A stretch of 64,000 nt of DNA from NCBI GenBank assembly GCA_005885555.1, contig VAWN01000023.1, forward strand, positions 115,610 to 179,609, read 5' to 3'. This stretch comes from Actinomycetota bacterium. Its GTDB lineage: Bacteria; Actinomycetota; Actinomycetes; Mycobacteriales; Micromonosporaceae. The notes beneath the pieces are model-generated. The model was given only the letters and a program-made list of their open reading frames with translations. It had not been told where the DNA came from and did not search any database. The position numbers and the translations under genes were made by a program. Below are positions 17,312-27,194 of this stretch, piece by piece (the stretch's first letter is position 1; each line of letters begins with the position of its first letter).

Positions 17312-18826
17312 ATGGCCGAGCGGGAACGCGCCGCGCGGAACGGCGCATCGAAGGCGGCCGCGACGCGGGCCGCCAGCAAGACCGTCGCGGCGGGGGCCAG
17401 GGCGGCGACGACGGTGAGCGCGCGCAAGTCGGCCGCGGTGAAACCGGCGGCCCGGAAGGCTTCGCCGGTGTCGAAGGCGGCCCCGGTGTCGAAGGCGGCG
17501 CCGGGCAAGAAGACCACGCCCACGTCGACCGGCCCGGCCAAGAAGACGGCCACGGCCAAGAAGACGGCCACGGCCAAGAAGACGGCCACGGCGAAGGCGG
17601 CGACGACGGCGAAGGCGGCACCCGCGAAGAAGACGACCACGGCGAAGAAGACCGCGACGACGCCGAAGGCGGCACCCGCCAAGAAGACCGCGGCAAAGGC
17701 CACGACAAAGGCGACGACCAAGGCCGCGCCGGCCAAGAAGGCTGCGACGGCCGAGAAGGCTGCGACGGCCGAGAAGGCTGCGACGGCCGAGAAGGCTGCG
17801 ACGACCAAGGCTGCGACGACCAAGGCTGCGACGACCGCGAAGGCCGCCACGCCGAAGAAGGCCCCGACGAAGGCGGCCACCGCCAAGAAGACCCCGGCGA
17901 ATACCCCGGCCAAGACAACAACCAAGGCCGCGCCGGCCAAGAAGGCCGCCCCGCCAGGCAGGAAGACCACGGCGACGGCGGCAGTGGTCAAGGCGGCCAC
18001 GACGGCGAAGGCCACACCGGCAAAGGCCACACCGGCAAAGGCCACACCGGCAAAGGGGACGCCGGCCAGGAAGACGACGGCAAAGGCCACCGCTGCGATG
18101 ACGGCCGCTCCGCCGGCTGCGATGACGGCCGCCCCGTCGGATGCGATGACGGCCGCCCCGTCGGCGCGGAAGCGCACGCCGGCGAAGAAGGCCGAGGCCG
18201 CCACCAGGCCGGTAACGCCGGTAGCCGGGACCAAGCCGGCCAAGTCCGCCGGGCCGGTGTCAGACGGGAACGCGGTGGGTACCACGCCTGCCGCGTCCGT
18301 ACCGACACCGCCGGACAGCACCACCGACCAGGCACCGCCGATCGCCGCGGACAACGCGGCCAAGGGAGCGACGATGGGCAAGCCAGCCGACACCAAGACC
18401 ACCCCGGCCAAGCAGGCTTCGGCCAGCGAGGCCAAGGCGACCCGGGTGGCGCCCAGGACCTCGCGCAGCGCCGCCGAGACCGAGAAGATCCGGGTCGCCC
18501 TCGGTGCCCGCCGGGACGAGCTGAAGGAGGAGTACGAGGCGACGATCTCGGAGATCACCGAGCTGCAGCGGGACCGGCTCACCGACTCGGCCGGCGACGA
18601 CCAGGCCGACACCGGTACCAAGACGTTCGAACGGGAGCAGGAGATCTCCCTGGCCAACAGCATCCTGGAGCGGGTCACCCAGGTGGAGCGGGCGCTGGAA
18701 CGGCTGGACGAGGGCAGCTACGGCTGGTGCGAGCGGTGCGGCAACCCGATCCCGGTCGAACGCCTGGCCGCGTTCCCGTCCGCTACCCTCTGCGTGACGT
18801 GCAAGCAGTTGGAGGAGCGGCGCTGA
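17312..18826 (+). CDS. TraR/DksA zinc-finger protein with histone H1-like tail
   Basis: The 504-residue protein has two parts. Residues 1 to about 370 are Ala/Lys/Thr/Pro-rich repeats of AKKTA type, like eukaryotic histone H1 tails, and should bind DNA or RNA without specificity. Residues about 385-504 are a TraR/DksA domain: a helical coiled coil ([20 protein letters not shown]), an acidic tip with DDQAD, and the zinc finger Cys473-x2-Cys476-x17-Cys494-x2-Cys497, exactly the family spacing. DksA proteins bind RNA polymerase through the secondary channel. ATG 17312 is chosen because the reading before it is not conserved-looking. Internal DNA repeats are listed separately. The lspA gene follows. 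Confidence 0.88.
   Translation: MAERERAARNGASKAAATRAASKTVAAGARAATTVSARKSAAVKPAARKASPVSKAAPVSKAAPGKKTTPTSTGPAKKTATAKKTATAKKTATAKAATTAKAAPAKKTTTAKKTATTPKAAPAKKTAAKATTKATTKAAPAKKAATAEKAATAEKAATAEKAATTKAATTKAATTAKAATPKKAPTKAATAKKTPANTPAKTTTKAAPAKKAAPPGRKTTATAAVVKAATTAKATPAKATPAKATPAKGTPARKTTAKATAAMTAAPPAAMTAAPSDAMTAAPSARKRTPAKKAEAATRPVTPVAGTKPAKSAGPVSDGNAVGTTPAASVPTPPDSTTDQAPPIAADNAAKGATMGKPADTKTTPAKQASASEAKATRVAPRTSRSAAETEKIRVALGARRDELKEEYEATISEITELQRDRLTDSAGDDQADTGTKTFEREQEISLANSILERVTQVERALERLDEGSYGWCERCGNPIPVERLAAFPSATLCVTCKQLEERR
17537..17803 (+). repeat. Short tandem repeats coding the Lys/Ala-rich tail
   Basis: An 18-base unit coding AKKTAT is repeated three times perfectly at 17537-17590, and another coding AEKAAT three times at 17750-17803. 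Further copies of similar units continue to about 18160 (KATPA and AMTAAP blocks). They are all in frame, so the tail length can change in 6-residue steps. Confidence 0.85.
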
Positions 18827-18840
18827 CCGGGAGGACCGCG

Positions 18841-19401
18841 TTGTCGGGTGGGCCGACCGTACCGGTGCCGGTACGGTCGACCCGGCGCGCGGTCACGGTA
18901 CTGGCGGCCACCGGCGCGGTGATCGTGCTCGCCGACGTGCTGACCAAGTACCTCGTCGTGGCGCGGCTGACCGGCCATCCACCGGTACGGCTGCTCGGCG
19001 GCCTGGTGTACCTGACGCTGACCCGTAACGGCGGGGCGGCGTTCAGTCTCGGTACCCACCTCACGTTCGTCTTTCCGCTGGTCACCGTGCTGGTGGTCGG
19101 CTGGATCGGGTGGCTGGCGCGGCGGCTGCGGTCGGTACCGTGGGCGGTCGCCCTCGGGCTGGTCCTCGGCGGGGCGCTGGGCAACCTCGGCGACCGGCTG
19201 TTCCGCGCGCCCGGTTTCCTGGTCGGGCACGTGGTCGACTTCGTCAGCGTGTTCAGCCCGGACGGACACTACTTCGCCATCTTCAACGTGGCCGACTCGG
19301 CGCTGACCTGCGGCGTTGTGCTGGCCATCCTGTTGGAGGTGACCGGGCGGCGGCGCGACGGTACCCGGCTGGTCAAGACGGATCAGCGTGCCAGCGGCTA
19401 G
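18841..19401 (+). CDS. lspA: Lipoprotein signal peptidase LspA
   Basis: LspA is the membrane aspartyl protease that removes signal peptides from diacylated prolipoproteins. The 186-residue protein has four hydrophobic helices and the family motifs [17 protein letters not shown] and FNVADSALT; the two aspartates in the last two motifs are the catalytic pair. The likely start is TTG 18841, since GGGAGG at 18829-18834 is spaced 6 bases from it; GTG 18865 is the alternative. With lgt at 62347 it represents two steps of lipoprotein processing in this window. Confidence 0.93.
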   Translation: MSGGPTVPVPVRSTRRAVTVLAATGAVIVLADVLTKYLVVARLTGHPPVRLLGGLVYLTLTRNGGAAFSLGTHLTFVFPLVTVLVVGWIGWLARRLRSVPWAVALGLVLGGALGNLGDRLFRAPGFLVGHVVDFVSVFSPDGHYFAIFNVADSALTCGVVLAILLEVTGRRRDGTRLVKTDQRASG

Positions 19402-20329
19402 CGGCGAACGGCGCGCGCTGCCCGTCCCCGACGGGTTCGACGGGATGCGCCTGGACCAGGTCGTGTCGCGGCTGTTCGGGCTGTCCCGCGCCGCCGCGTC
19501 CGCGCTGGTCGAGGCCGGCGACGCGATGGTCGACGGGTACCCGCGACCGCGCGCGGACAAGGTCAGCGCCGGTGCCTGGCTGGAGGTGACCCTGCCACCG
19601 CCGCCGGTCGCCGCGCCGATCGTGCCGCCGCAGCGGGTCGAGGGCATGGTCATCGTGTACCGCGACGACGACATCGTGGTGGTCGACAAGCCCGTCGGGG
19701 TGGCCGCGCACCCCAGCCCGGGCTGGACCGGACCCACCGTGACCGGGGGCCTCGCGGCGATCGGCGAGACGATCGCGACCGGCGGGGCGGCCGAGCGGCA
19801 GGGCGTGGTACACCGGCTGGACGTCGGTACCACCGGGTTGATGGTGGTCGCCAAGAGCGAGTCGGCGTACAGCGCGCTGAAGCGGGCGTTCAAGTCCCGC
19901 GAGGTCGACAAGCGGTACCACGCCGTGGTGCAGGGTCACCTGGACCCGCTGCGCGGCACCGTGGACGCGCCGATCGACCGCCACCCGAGCCACGACTACA
20001 AGTGGGCGGTGGTCTCCGGCGGGCGCCCCAGCATCACGCACTACGACACGCTGGAGGCGTTCCCCGCGGCCAGCCTGGTGGACGTGCGGCTGGAGACGGG
20101 GCGTACGCATCAGATCCGGGTACACTTCTCGGCTCTGCGGCACCCCTGCGTGGGTGACCTCACCTACGGCGCCGACCCGCGACTGGCCGAGCGCCTGGAC
20201 CTGACCAGGCAGTGGCTGCACGCCCGCGAGCTGGCCTTCGCCCACCCGGCGACCGGGGAGGAGGTCCGGTTCGTCAGCGCATACCCGGACGATCTCGCCC
20301 ACGCGCTGGAGGTCCTCCGGGCCGGGTAG
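19388..20329 (+). CDS. RluA-family pseudouridine synthase (RluD-like)
   Basis: This enzyme isomerises uridines in large-subunit rRNA. The 313-residue protein has an N-terminal S4 RNA-binding domain (about 18-75) and the catalytic motif HRLDVGTTG at 142-150 with Asp145. The late motif [13 protein letters not shown] is also typical. GTG 19388 overlaps the lspA end by 14 bases. The pairing lspA-rluD is common in bacteria. The precise rRNA positions cannot be told from sequence; the S4 domain favours RluD or RluC type. Confidence 0.92.
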   Translation: MPAASGERRALPVPDGFDGMRLDQVVSRLFGLSRAAASALVEAGDAMVDGYPRPRADKVSAGAWLEVTLPPPPVAAPIVPPQRVEGMVIVYRDDDIVVVDKPVGVAAHPSPGWTGPTVTGGLAAIGETIATGGAAERQGVVHRLDVGTTGLMVVAKSESAYSALKRAFKSREVDKRYHAVVQGHLDPLRGTVDAPIDRHPSHDYKWAVVSGGRPSITHYDTLEAFPAASLVDVRLETGRTHQIRVHFSALRHPCVGDLTYGADPRLAERLDLTRQWLHARELAFAHPATGEEVRFVSAYPDDLAHALEVLRAG

Positions 20330-20430
20330 CCGCCGCTCGCGCGGCCGGCGCCACACCTTTCAGCGTGCCGCGAACGCCGTTCGCACCGTTAGTACCGGTG
20401 GCACGACCGTCGTCAGACCGGACGGACAGC

Positions 20431-20444
20431 CGTACCCTGGTACG
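20431..20444 (+). promoter_or_regulatory. Inverted repeat over a likely -10 before the ParA-like gene
   Basis: CGTACC-CT-GGTACG is a perfect 6-2-6 inverted repeat. It contains TACCCT (20433-20438), a possible -10 about 36 bases before the GTG at 20475, which has its own GGGGAGG ribosome-binding site at 20460-20466. The position suits a repressor site, possibly autoregulatory. GGTACC-like palindromes are very common in this genome, so chance is a real alternative. Confidence 0.4.
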
Positions 20445-20474
20445 CGACTTGCGAGGCAGCGGGGAGGTCGAGGC

Positions 20475-21485
20475 GTGGAGCACAGCGAGACCGGCTGGAA
20501 TGCCGCCTCGAACCCTCCACGTTGGCGTTCGCTGCTGGACCGCGCGCTGCTGGGCCGCGACGAAGCGGGCCGGGTCGACTACGCCGCGCCACACATCGGC
20601 GAGCAGCGCCGCGCGCCGGTACCGACGGGTCGGGCCGCCGGGCGCATCGAGTTCCAGCCGGCCGGGCAGAGCCCCGCCGAGCAGCTGCTGGCGGCCCTGC
20701 GCCTGGACTTCGGCGGCCCGCGGGTGATCGCCTTCGCCAATCCCAAGGGCGGGGTGCACAAGACCACCGCCACGGTACTGTGCGCGGCGACCATCGGGGC
20801 GATCCGCGGGCGGGGCGTGATCGCCTGGGACGACAACGAGCTGCGCGGCACGCTCGGGCTGCGGGCCGGGTCCGCCCGGCACGCGCGGACCATCCGGCAC
20901 CTGGTCGCCGATCTCGCGCTGATCGAGGCGACGGCCGGGTACGAGCTGACCGACCGGCTCGACGACTACCTGCGGCACGCCTCCGACGGCACCTACGACG
21001 TGCTGGCCGGGGAGGAGAGCCCGCGCTTCGCCCGCCGGCTGGACTCGCACACGGTACGCCGGGTGCTGGAACTGCTGCGCCGCACCCACGACGTGATCTG
21101 CGTGGACACCGGCAACAACGTGGAGAGCGCCAACTGGCAGACCGTGCTGCAGGCCGCCGACCAGCTGGTCATCACCTCGGTACCCCGGGAGGACGCGGCG
21201 TTCACCGCCGACTGGATGCTCGACCTGCTGCACGACTCGGGCCTCGGTGACCTGGCCCGGCAGGCGGTGACCCTGCTGTCGTGCCCCACGCCGATCCCGA
21301 GTCCGTTATTGTCCGACCTTGCCGCGCACTTCGCCTCCCGTACCCGCGCGGTCGCGGTTGTGCCGTACGATCCTGCACTTGAGTCCGGTTCATCGATCGA
21401 ATACGCCGATCTCCAGGCGGCCACGAAAAAGGCGTGGCTCCAGGCGTCGGCAGTGATCATGGAACAGTTCACCAGGCGACTTTGA
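20475..21485 (+). CDS. ParA/MinD-like ATPase with altered Walker A
   Basis: The 336-residue protein has an N-terminal extension of about 80 residues, then a ParA/MinD fold. The Walker A reads NPKGGVHKTTAT: Lys91, Gly92, Gly93, Val94, His95, Lys96. The usual KGGxGKT glycine is replaced by His95, while both lysines remain. The switch II region is VICVDTGNNV, and the Walker A' region WDDNELRGTLGLR differs from classical DxDPQ. No ParB gene is nearby, so a chromosome partition role is unlikely. Related ATPases in actinobacteria occur with secretion or polar systems. Substrate and partner are unknown; the next gene is a GtrA-like membrane protein. Confidence 0.8.
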   Translation: MEHSETGWNAASNPPRWRSLLDRALLGRDEAGRVDYAAPHIGEQRRAPVPTGRAAGRIEFQPAGQSPAEQLLAALRLDFGGPRVIAFANPKGGVHKTTATVLCAATIGAIRGRGVIAWDDNELRGTLGLRAGSARHARTIRHLVADLALIEATAGYELTDRLDDYLRHASDGTYDVLAGEESPRFARRLDSHTVRRVLELLRRTHDVICVDTGNNVESANWQTVLQAADQLVITSVPREDAAFTADWMLDLLHDSGLGDLARQAVTLLSCPTPIPSPLLSDLAAHFASRTRAVAVVPYDPALESGSSIEYADLQAATKKAWLQASAVIMEQFTRRL

Positions 21486-21496
21486 GGAAGTCTCCC

Positions 21497-21502
21497 TACA
21501 CT
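21497..21502 (+). promoter_or_regulatory. -10 element of a leaderless GtrA-family promoter
   Basis: TACACT sits 6 bases before GTG 21509 with no ribosome-binding site between. It supports both the start choice and a separate transcript from the ParA-like gene. Confidence 0.55.
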
Positions 21503-21508
21503 GCGAAG

Positions 21509-22147
21509 GTGCCCGTGCTCCACGCCGTGCTTGCCCGGCTGCCCCGACCTGTGCGCGAACCGCTGTACCGGCACAAGGAGCTGGTGAAGTTCGCGTTCGT
21601 CGGCGGCACCACGTTCGTCATCGATACAGCACTGTTCCTGCTGCTCAAGCACACTGTGCTGCCGGAGAAGCCGATCATCTCGAAGGTGATCGCGACGATG
21701 GTCGCCACGGTGGTGTCCTACGTGCTCAACCGGGAGTGGTCGTTCCGCACCCGGGGCGGGCGGGTCCGCCACCACGAGGCCGCGCTGTTCTTCCTGATCA
21801 GTGGGATCGGCATCCTGGTGACCGCAGCGCCGCTGGCGGTGTCACGGTACGTGCTCAATCTGTGGACGGTTCGTGGGGCGAGCCCGTTCACCCAGGAATT
21901 CGCCGACTTCATCAGCGCGCAGATCATCGGTACCTTGCTGGCGATGGCGTTCCGCTGGTGGGCCTTCCGCCGCTATGTCTTCCCGCACGCCGACGCCCGG
22001 CCGCACAGCCGCGACGTGGAGCTGGACCTGACCGCCGCGGAGCTGCTCGGCGACGTGTGGCCGCTGATCGAGGAGGACGACCTCGACGACTCGGACCCGC
22101 GCCTGCTCGCGGCCGAGGACACCGAGGATCCGCTGCGCGCACGGTAA
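21509..22147 (+). CDS. GtrA-family membrane protein
   Basis: GtrA proteins are four-helix membrane proteins thought to carry lipid-linked sugars or to help cell-wall polysaccharide synthesis. The 212-residue protein shows the family start KFAFVGGTTFVIDTALFLLL, then SYVLNREWSFR, a third and a fourth helix (ALFFLISGIGILVTAAPLAV and ISAQIIGTLLAMAFRWWAFRR in parts). An acidic tail of about 45 residues with EEDDLDDSDPR is added. GTG 21509 is chosen for its -10 box. The stop TAA lies inside a tandem duplication. No glycosyltransferase partner is adjacent. Confidence 0.88.
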   Translation: MPVLHAVLARLPRPVREPLYRHKELVKFAFVGGTTFVIDTALFLLLKHTVLPEKPIISKVIATMVATVVSYVLNREWSFRTRGGRVRHHEAALFFLISGIGILVTAAPLAVSRYVLNLWTVRGASPFTQEFADFISAQIIGTLLAMAFRWWAFRRYVFPHADARPHSRDVELDLTAAELLGDVWPLIEEDDLDDSDPRLLAAEDTEDPLRAR

Positions 22148-22163
22148 CGCGCGCACGGTAACG
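22136..22163 (+). repeat. Tandem duplication over the GtrA-family stop codon
   Basis: The 14-base unit CGCGCACGGTAACG is present twice, head to tail, at 22136-22149 and 22150-22163. The first copy carries the real TAA stop; the second is a non-coding copy of the gene end. It is the second of three such cases in the window. Confidence 0.85.
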
Positions 22164-22246
22164 CCCGCGGTCGCGGTTCGCGGGCATCGACACGGACGGC
22201 ACGAGACGCGCCCGCGCGCCACGCCGAGGCATGGCGCGCGTCGCGC

Positions 22247-22252
22247 TAGGCT
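22247..22252 (+). promoter_or_regulatory. -10 element of a leaderless dnaE1 promoter
   Basis: TAGGCT lies 8 bases before GTG 22261. No Shine-Dalgarno sequence precedes that codon, so the mRNA probably begins with or near the start codon. Confidence 0.55.
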
Positions 22253-22260
22253 GGCCCACC

Positions 22261-25200
22261 GTGGGCCCCGGTGACTCGTTCGTACATCTGCATGTCCACA
22301 CCGAGTACTCGATGCTCGACGGTGCGGCGCGGCTGAAGGACCTGTTCGCCGAGACCAACCGGCTGGGCATGCCGGCCCTGGCGATGACCGACCACGGCAA
22401 CCTGTACGGCGCCTACGACTTCTACAAGCAGGCGGTCGCGGCCGGCGTCAAGCCGATCATCGGCATCGAGGCCTATCTCACCCCGGGTACCTCGCGGTTC
22501 GACCGGACCCGGGTGCGCTGGGCCGACGGCGGGGAGAACGACGTCTCCGGCGGCGGGGCGTACACCCACATGACGATGCTCGCCCAGGACGCCGACGGGC
22601 TGCGCAACCTGTTCCGGCTCGGGTCGCTGTCCAGCCTTGAGGGGTACTACTACAAGCCGCGCGCCGACCGGGAGCTGCTGGAGCGGTACGCCAAGGGGAT
22701 CATCGCGACGACCGGCTGCCCGTCCGGCGAGATCCAGACCTGGCTGCGCATCGGCGAGTTCGACAAGGCGTGCCAGGCCGCCGCCGACTACCGGGACATC
22801 TTCGGTCCGGACAACTTCTTCCTCGAACTGATGGACCACCAGCTCGACATCGAGACGCGGATCCGCGGCGACCTGATCAAGCTCGGCGAGAAGCTGAACC
22901 TGCGGCCGGTGGTCAGCAACGACCTGCACTACACGTACGCCGGTGACGCGCAGGCGCACGAGGTGCTGCTGTGCGTGCAGTCCGGCTCGACGCTGGCCGA
23001 CCCGAAACGGTTCAAGCTCGACGCGCACGACTTCTACCTCAAGTCGCCGCAGGAGATGCGGGCGCTGTGGGACGCGCAACTGCCCGGCGCCTGCGACGCC
23101 ACGCTGGAGATCGCCGAGCGGATCGGCGACTACGCGTCGGTGTTCGCCGCGCGCAACCTGATGCCGCAGTTCCCGGTACCGGGCGGGGAGACCGAGGAGT
23201 CGCTGCTGCGCCGGGACGTCTGGCGGGGCCTGGAACGGCGGTTCCCCGGCGGCATCCCGGACACCTACCGGCAGCAGGCCGAGTTCGAGCTCGGCGTCAT
23301 CTGCCAGATGGGCTTCCCCGGGTACTTCCTGGTGGTCGCCGTCCTGGTCGCGCATGCGAAGCAGGAGGGCATCCGGGTCGGCCCCGGCCGGGGTTCGGCG
23401 GCCGGCGCGGTCATCGCCTGGGCGCTGTCCATCACCGAACTCGACCCGCTGCGGCACGGCCTGGTGTTCGAGCGGTTCCTCAACCCCGAGCGCATCTCGA
23501 TGCCCGACATCGACATGGACTTCGACGAGCGTCGGCGCGGCGACATGATCCGGTACGCCACGGAGCGGTACGGCGAGGAGCGGGTCGCGCAGATCGTCAC
23601 CTACGGCACCATCAAGGCCAAGGCCGCCATCAAGGACGCCGCGCGGGTACTGGGGTACCCGTTCGCGCTCGGCGACAAGATCACCAAGGCGATGCCGCCG
23701 GCGGTGATGGGCAAGGACATCCCGCTCGGCGGCATCTTCGACCCGTCGCATCAGCGGTACCCGGAGGCGGTGGAGTTCCGCCAGCTCTACGAGTCCGACC
23801 CGGACGTGCAGAAGGTGGTCGACACCGCCAAGGGGCTGGAAGGGCTCAAGCGGCAGGTCGGGGTACACGCGGCGGGGGTGATCCTGTCCCGCGAGCCGCT
23901 GGTCGACGTGATCCCCATCTGGCGCCGCGAGCAGGACGGCGCGATCATCACCCAGTTCGACATGGGCGCCTGCGAGTACATCGGGCTGCTCAAGATGGAC
24001 TTCCTGGGCCTGCGCAACCTGACCGTGCTGGACGACTGCCTGGAGTCCATCAAGGACAACCGCGGCGTCGACCTGGTCCTGGAAGACCTGCCGCTGGAGG
24101 ACAAGGCCACCTTCGAGCTGCTCTCCCGCGGCGACACGCTCGGGGTGTTCCAGCTCGACGGTGGGCCGATGCGGGCGCTGCTGCGCTCGATGGCACCGGA
24201 CAACTTCGAGGACATCTCCGCGGTCGGCGCGCTGTACCGGCCCGGCCCGATGGGTGCCAACTCGCACAACGAGTACGCCGACCGCAAGAACAAGCGCAAG
24301 CCGGTGGTACCCATCCATCCGGAGCTCGCCGAGCCGCTGGCCGACATCCTCGACGACACCTACGGCCTGATCGTCTACCAGGAACAGGTCATGTCGATCG
24401 CGCAGAAGCTGGCCGGGTACTCGCTCGGCAAAGCAGACCTGCTGCGCCGCGCGATGGGCAAGAAGAAGAAGGAGATCCTCGACAAGGAGTTCGAGCCGTT
24501 CGCGGCCGGCATGCGGGCCAACGGGTACAGCGACGCCGCGATCAAGACGATCTGGGACATCCTGGTACCGTTCTCCGACTACGCGTTCAACAAGGCGCAC
24601 TCCGCCGCCTACGGGCTGGTCTCCTACTGGACCGCCTACCTCAAGGCCAACTACCCGGCCGAGTACATGGCGGCACTGCTCACCAGCGTCGGCGACGACA
24701 AGGACAAGTCCGCGGTATACCTCGCCGAGTGCCGGCGGATGGGCATCAAGGTCCTGCCGCCGGACGTCAACGCGTCCAACGCGCGGTTCGCCGCGGTGGG
24801 CGAGGACATCCGGTTCGGCATGGCGGCGGTACGCAACGTCGGCACCAACGTCGTCGAGGCGATCCGCCGCTGCCGCCGGGAGAAGGGCGCCTACACCGAC
24901 TTCTACGACTTCCTGCGCAAGGTCGACGCGGTGGCGTGCAACAAGAAGACGGTTGAATCGCTGATCAAGGCGGGCGCGTTCGACTCGCTGGGGCACACCC
25001 GCAAGGGGCTGCTCGCGGTGCACGCCGACGCGATCGACGCGTTCCTGGAGGTCAAGCGCAACGAGGCGGTCGGGCAGTACGACCTGTTCGGCGACATGTT
25101 CGACGACGGCGGCGACGGTGCCGGACTGGTGGTCACCCCGCCGATCCCGGACGGCGAGTGGGACAAGGCCGACCGGCTGGCGTTCGAACGCGAGATGCTC

Positions 25201-25782
25201 GGGCTGTATGTCTCCGACCATCCGCTGTTCGGGCTGGAACACGTGCTCAGCGCCGCCGCCGACCGGACCATCGCGGCGCTGTCGGAGGAGGGGACGGTAC
25301 CCGACGGTGCGGTGGTCACGCTGGCCGGCATCCTGTCCGGGGTACAGCGGCGGATCACCAAGCAGGGCCGCTCGTGGGCCAGCGCCACGCTGGAAGACCT
25401 GGACGGCGCGGTCGAGGTGCTGTTCTTCCCGAACACCTACGAGCTGGTCGGGCAGTACGTCGCCGAGGACGCGATCGTGGTGGTCAAGGGCCGGGTGGAC
25501 CGGCGCGACGACCAGCCGCGGCTGATGGCGATGGACCTGTCCATCCCGGACCTGTCCACGCCCGACGAGGTGCGGCCGGTGGTGCTGGCGATCGCGCCGT
25601 CGCGGTGCACCCCGCCGCTGATGGAACGGCTCAACGAGGTGCTGGCCAGTCATCCGGGCGCGGCCGAGGTACACCTGCGGGTCAACCGGCACCTGCTGCG
25701 GGCGGCGCGGCGGGTCGCCCCGACCACCGCGTTGATGGCGGACCTCAAGGCGTTGCTGGGGCCGAGCGCGGTAGCGGGCTGA
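22261..25782 (+). CDS. dnaE: DNA polymerase III alpha subunit DnaE1
   Basis: DnaE1 is the replicative polymerase and, in actinobacteria, also carries a PHP proofreading exonuclease. The 1173-residue protein opens with the PHP motif [13 protein letters not shown] (residues 9-21). The catalytic acidic motif PDIDMDFDE lies at 415-423. The finger region ([14 protein letters not shown]) and the C-terminal OB-fold ([19 protein letters not shown]) are clear. I start at GTG 22261 because of the -10 box just upstream; the ATG at 22231 would add ten residues without support. All PHP histidines seen at the N-terminus are intact. Confidence 0.97.
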   Translation: MGPGDSFVHLHVHTEYSMLDGAARLKDLFAETNRLGMPALAMTDHGNLYGAYDFYKQAVAAGVKPIIGIEAYLTPGTSRFDRTRVRWADGGENDVSGGGAYTHMTMLAQDADGLRNLFRLGSLSSLEGYYYKPRADRELLERYAKGIIATTGCPSGEIQTWLRIGEFDKACQAAADYRDIFGPDNFFLELMDHQLDIETRIRGDLIKLGEKLNLRPVVSNDLHYTYAGDAQAHEVLLCVQSGSTLADPKRFKLDAHDFYLKSPQEMRALWDAQLPGACDATLEIAERIGDYASVFAARNLMPQFPVPGGETEESLLRRDVWRGLERRFPGGIPDTYRQQAEFELGVICQMGFPGYFLVVAVLVAHAKQEGIRVGPGRGSAAGAVIAWALSITELDPLRHGLVFERFLNPERISMPDIDMDFDERRRGDMIRYATERYGEERVAQIVTYGTIKAKAAIKDAARVLGYPFALGDKITKAMPPAVMGKDIPLGGIFDPSHQRYPEAVEFRQLYESDPDVQKVVDTAKGLEGLKRQVGVHAAGVILSREPLVDVIPIWRREQDGAIITQFDMGACEYIGLLKMDFLGLRNLTVLDDCLESIKDNRGVDLVLEDLPLEDKATFELLSRGDTLGVFQLDGGPMRALLRSMAPDNFEDISAVGALYRPGPMGANSHNEYADRKNKRKPVVPIHPELAEPLADILDDTYGLIVYQEQVMSIAQKLAGYSLGKADLLRRAMGKKKKEILDKEFEPFAAGMRANGYSDAAIKTIWDILVPFSDYAFNKAHSAAYGLVSYWTAYLKANYPAEYMAALLTSVGDDKDKSAVYLAECRRMGIKVLPPDVNASNARFAAVGEDIRFGMAAVRNVGTNVVEAIRRCRREKGAYTDFYDFLRKVDAVACNKKTVESLIKAGAFDSLGHTRKGLLAVHADAIDAFLEVKRNEAVGQYDLFGDMFDDGGDGAGLVVTPPIPDGEWDKADRLAFEREMLGLYVSDHPLFGLEHVLSAAADRTIAALSEEGTVPDGAVVTLAGILSGVQRRITKQGRSWASATLEDLDGAVEVLFFPNTYELVGQYVAEDAIVVVKGRVDRRDDQPRLMAMDLSIPDLSTPDEVRPVVLAIAPSRCTPPLMERLNEVLASHPGAAEVHLRVNRHLLRAARRVAPTTALMADLKALLGPSAVAG

Positions 25783-25799
25783 CCGCGTGCCGCGTCGTG

Positions 25800-25806
25800 T
25801 AAGGAT
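25800..25806 (+). promoter_or_regulatory. Probable -10 element before the DUF2567 gene
   Basis: TAAGGAT ends 6 bases before GTG 25813. The match to TANNNT is imperfect at the last base, but the spacing matches the other leaderless genes here. Confidence 0.4.
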
Positions 25807-25812
25807 TGCCGG

Positions 25813-26463
25813 GTGAGCTATCCCGCGCCGCAGTACCTCGACCCGCCGGCCCCGGTGTGGCCGGTGGTCCAGGAGAAGCGCCGTACCGGTGTCGAGGTGC
25901 TCGTCGCCCTCGGGGTCGCGGTGGTAGTGGCGGTGCTGGGGTTCCCGCTGGGGTGGCTGTGGTCGCGGGTGGCGCCGCACGCGCCGGCCGTGATGACGCC
26001 GGACGGTGCCGCCTACGCGACGCCGAACCAGGAGCAGCTCATCGCCGACGAGGGCTGGTACGTGTTCCTGACGTTCCTGGCCGGCCTGGTGCTGGCGACG
26101 CTCGCCTGGGTGCTGCTGCGCCGGTACCGCGGCGTGCCGGTGCTGCTCGGCCTCGGCGTGGGCGGCGTGGTCGGCGGGGTGCTCACCTACTGGACCGGGC
26201 ACCACATCGGCCTGGCGCACGCCCGCGAGCTGGTGCGCAACGCGCCGGTCGGCATGCACTTCGCGCTGCCGGTGAACCTGCGCGTCCAGCAGCTCGGGCT
26301 GTGGCACGGCTGGCTGCCGTACGCGCGTGGCGACGTGCTGTTCCTCGCGATCACCGCGGTGCTGCTGTATGCGCTGTTCGCCGGTTTCTCGCCGTACCCG
26401 ACGCTGCGGCCGTGGCGGGGCGGCGAGTTCAGGGGCGGCGAGCTCAGTTCGGACTACCAGTGA
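25813..26463 (+). CDS. DUF2567 membrane protein
   Basis: The 216-residue protein has four hydrophobic helices, at about 27-50, 83-102, 108-125 and 168-188, separated by a larger extracytoplasmic segment with NQEQLIADEGWYVFL. The order and the motif GWYVF...GLVLATLAW match the actinobacterial DUF2567 family, whose function is unknown. Its last 20 bases overlap the 3' end of the convergent LON-domain gene. Confidence 0.75.
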   Translation: MSYPAPQYLDPPAPVWPVVQEKRRTGVEVLVALGVAVVVAVLGFPLGWLWSRVAPHAPAVMTPDGAAYATPNQEQLIADEGWYVFLTFLAGLVLATLAWVLLRRYRGVPVLLGLGVGGVVGGVLTYWTGHHIGLAHARELVRNAPVGMHFALPVNLRVQQLGLWHGWLPYARGDVLFLAITAVLLYALFAGFSPYPTLRPWRGGEFRGGELSSDYQ

Positions 26464-27112
26464 CCGCGAGCTCGGACAGGGGTACCGGAACCGCCCGGAC
26501 CTGACGTAACAGCGCGATCTCAAACCGCAGCCGGTGGCGTTCGGCACGCAACCGGGCCGCGGTGTCCGGCGCGGCGAGCAGCGCCTGCCGCTCGCCCAGC
26601 GGCAGCGCCGCGGTCGCCGCCACCACGTAGGACAGCACGGTCGGGTCGTCGGGCACCTGCTCGCCGGCCAGGCCCGGCCGGATCTCCCGCAGGTACCGCT
26701 GGAAGAGGTCGAGCACGGTCGGCAGCAGGCGGTCCACCTCGGCCGGGTCACCGGGCGCCTCGTCGAGCCAGTCGACGTCGGCGACCAGGTAGGGCTCGCG
26801 ACCGGCCTCGACCCGGCGGATGGCGAAGCGCCGGCTGCCCACGGTGGCCAGGTCGAACCGGCCGTCGGGGCGCTCGGTGACGTCGCGCACCTGTGCGGTA
26901 CAGCCGATCTCGTGCAGGGTCGGCGCGGCCCGCTGCTCGACCTCCCAGCCGCGCCGGATGGCCACCACGCCGAACTCCCGCGGGGCATCGGCGGGCTGCG
27001 CCATCAGGTGCCGGACCAGCGCCCGGTACCGGTCCTCGAACACGTGCAGCGGCAGGACCAGGCCGGGGAACAGCACGGTGCCCAGCGGGAAGAGGGGTAG
27101 CGCGTCGCCCAC
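26444..27112 (-). CDS. LON substrate-binding domain protein
   Basis: The 222-residue protein consists almost only of the N-terminal substrate-binding domain of Lon proteases: [25 protein letters not shown] at the start (shown in conserved parts PLGTVLFPG and LHVFEDRYR) and [22 protein letters not shown]. There is no ATPase or protease part. It is a stand-alone domain common in actinobacteria, perhaps a substrate adaptor; function unknown. The GTG start at 27112 has a -10 box 6 bases upstream. It is divergent from hisD. Confidence 0.85.
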   Translation of the reverse strand: MGDALPLFPLGTVLFPGLVLPLHVFEDRYRALVRHLMAQPADAPREFGVVAIRRGWEVEQRAAPTLHEIGCTAQVRDVTERPDGRFDLATVGSRRFAIRRVEAGREPYLVADVDWLDEAPGDPAEVDRLLPTVLDLFQRYLREIRPGLAGEQVPDDPTVLSYVVAATAALPLGERQALLAAPDTAARLRAERHRLRFEIALLRQVRAVPVPLSELAVTGSPN

Positions 27113-27118
27113 CCGCCG

Positions 27119-27124
27119 AGCCTA
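27119..27124 (-). promoter_or_regulatory. -10 element of a leaderless LON-domain gene promoter
   Basis: On the minus strand TAGGCT stands 6 bases before GTG 27112. No ribosome-binding site is present between them. Confidence 0.5.
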
Positions 27125-27181
27125 CCCAGGCGGGCGTCCCAGCCGCTGGATGGTCCGATTCCGGGGGGTGCCGCGGCCGCC

Positions 27182-27187
27182 TAGACT
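27182..27187 (+). promoter_or_regulatory. -10 element of the hisD operon promoter
   Basis: TAGACT lies 7 bases before GTG 27195, giving a leaderless hisD transcript. The divergent LON-domain gene promoter is about 60 bases away, so the two share this 82-base intergenic space. Confidence 0.55.
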
Positions 27188-27194
27188 TGCGACC

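Noticed and set aside
17312..18370. Lys/Ala-rich stretch as a frameshifted or non-coding repeat
   Set aside because: All repeats are multiples of three, stay in the frame that leads into the DksA domain, and contain no stop.
22231..22261. ATG 22231 as dnaE1 start
   Set aside because: It would place the -10-like TAGGCT inside the gene and add residues absent from the conserved PHP start.
22246..26988. 1580-codon open frame on the minus strand over dnaE1 and DUF2567
   Set aside because: Shadow frame caused by lack of AT-rich stops. The translation has no recognisable domain and runs against three well-supported genes.
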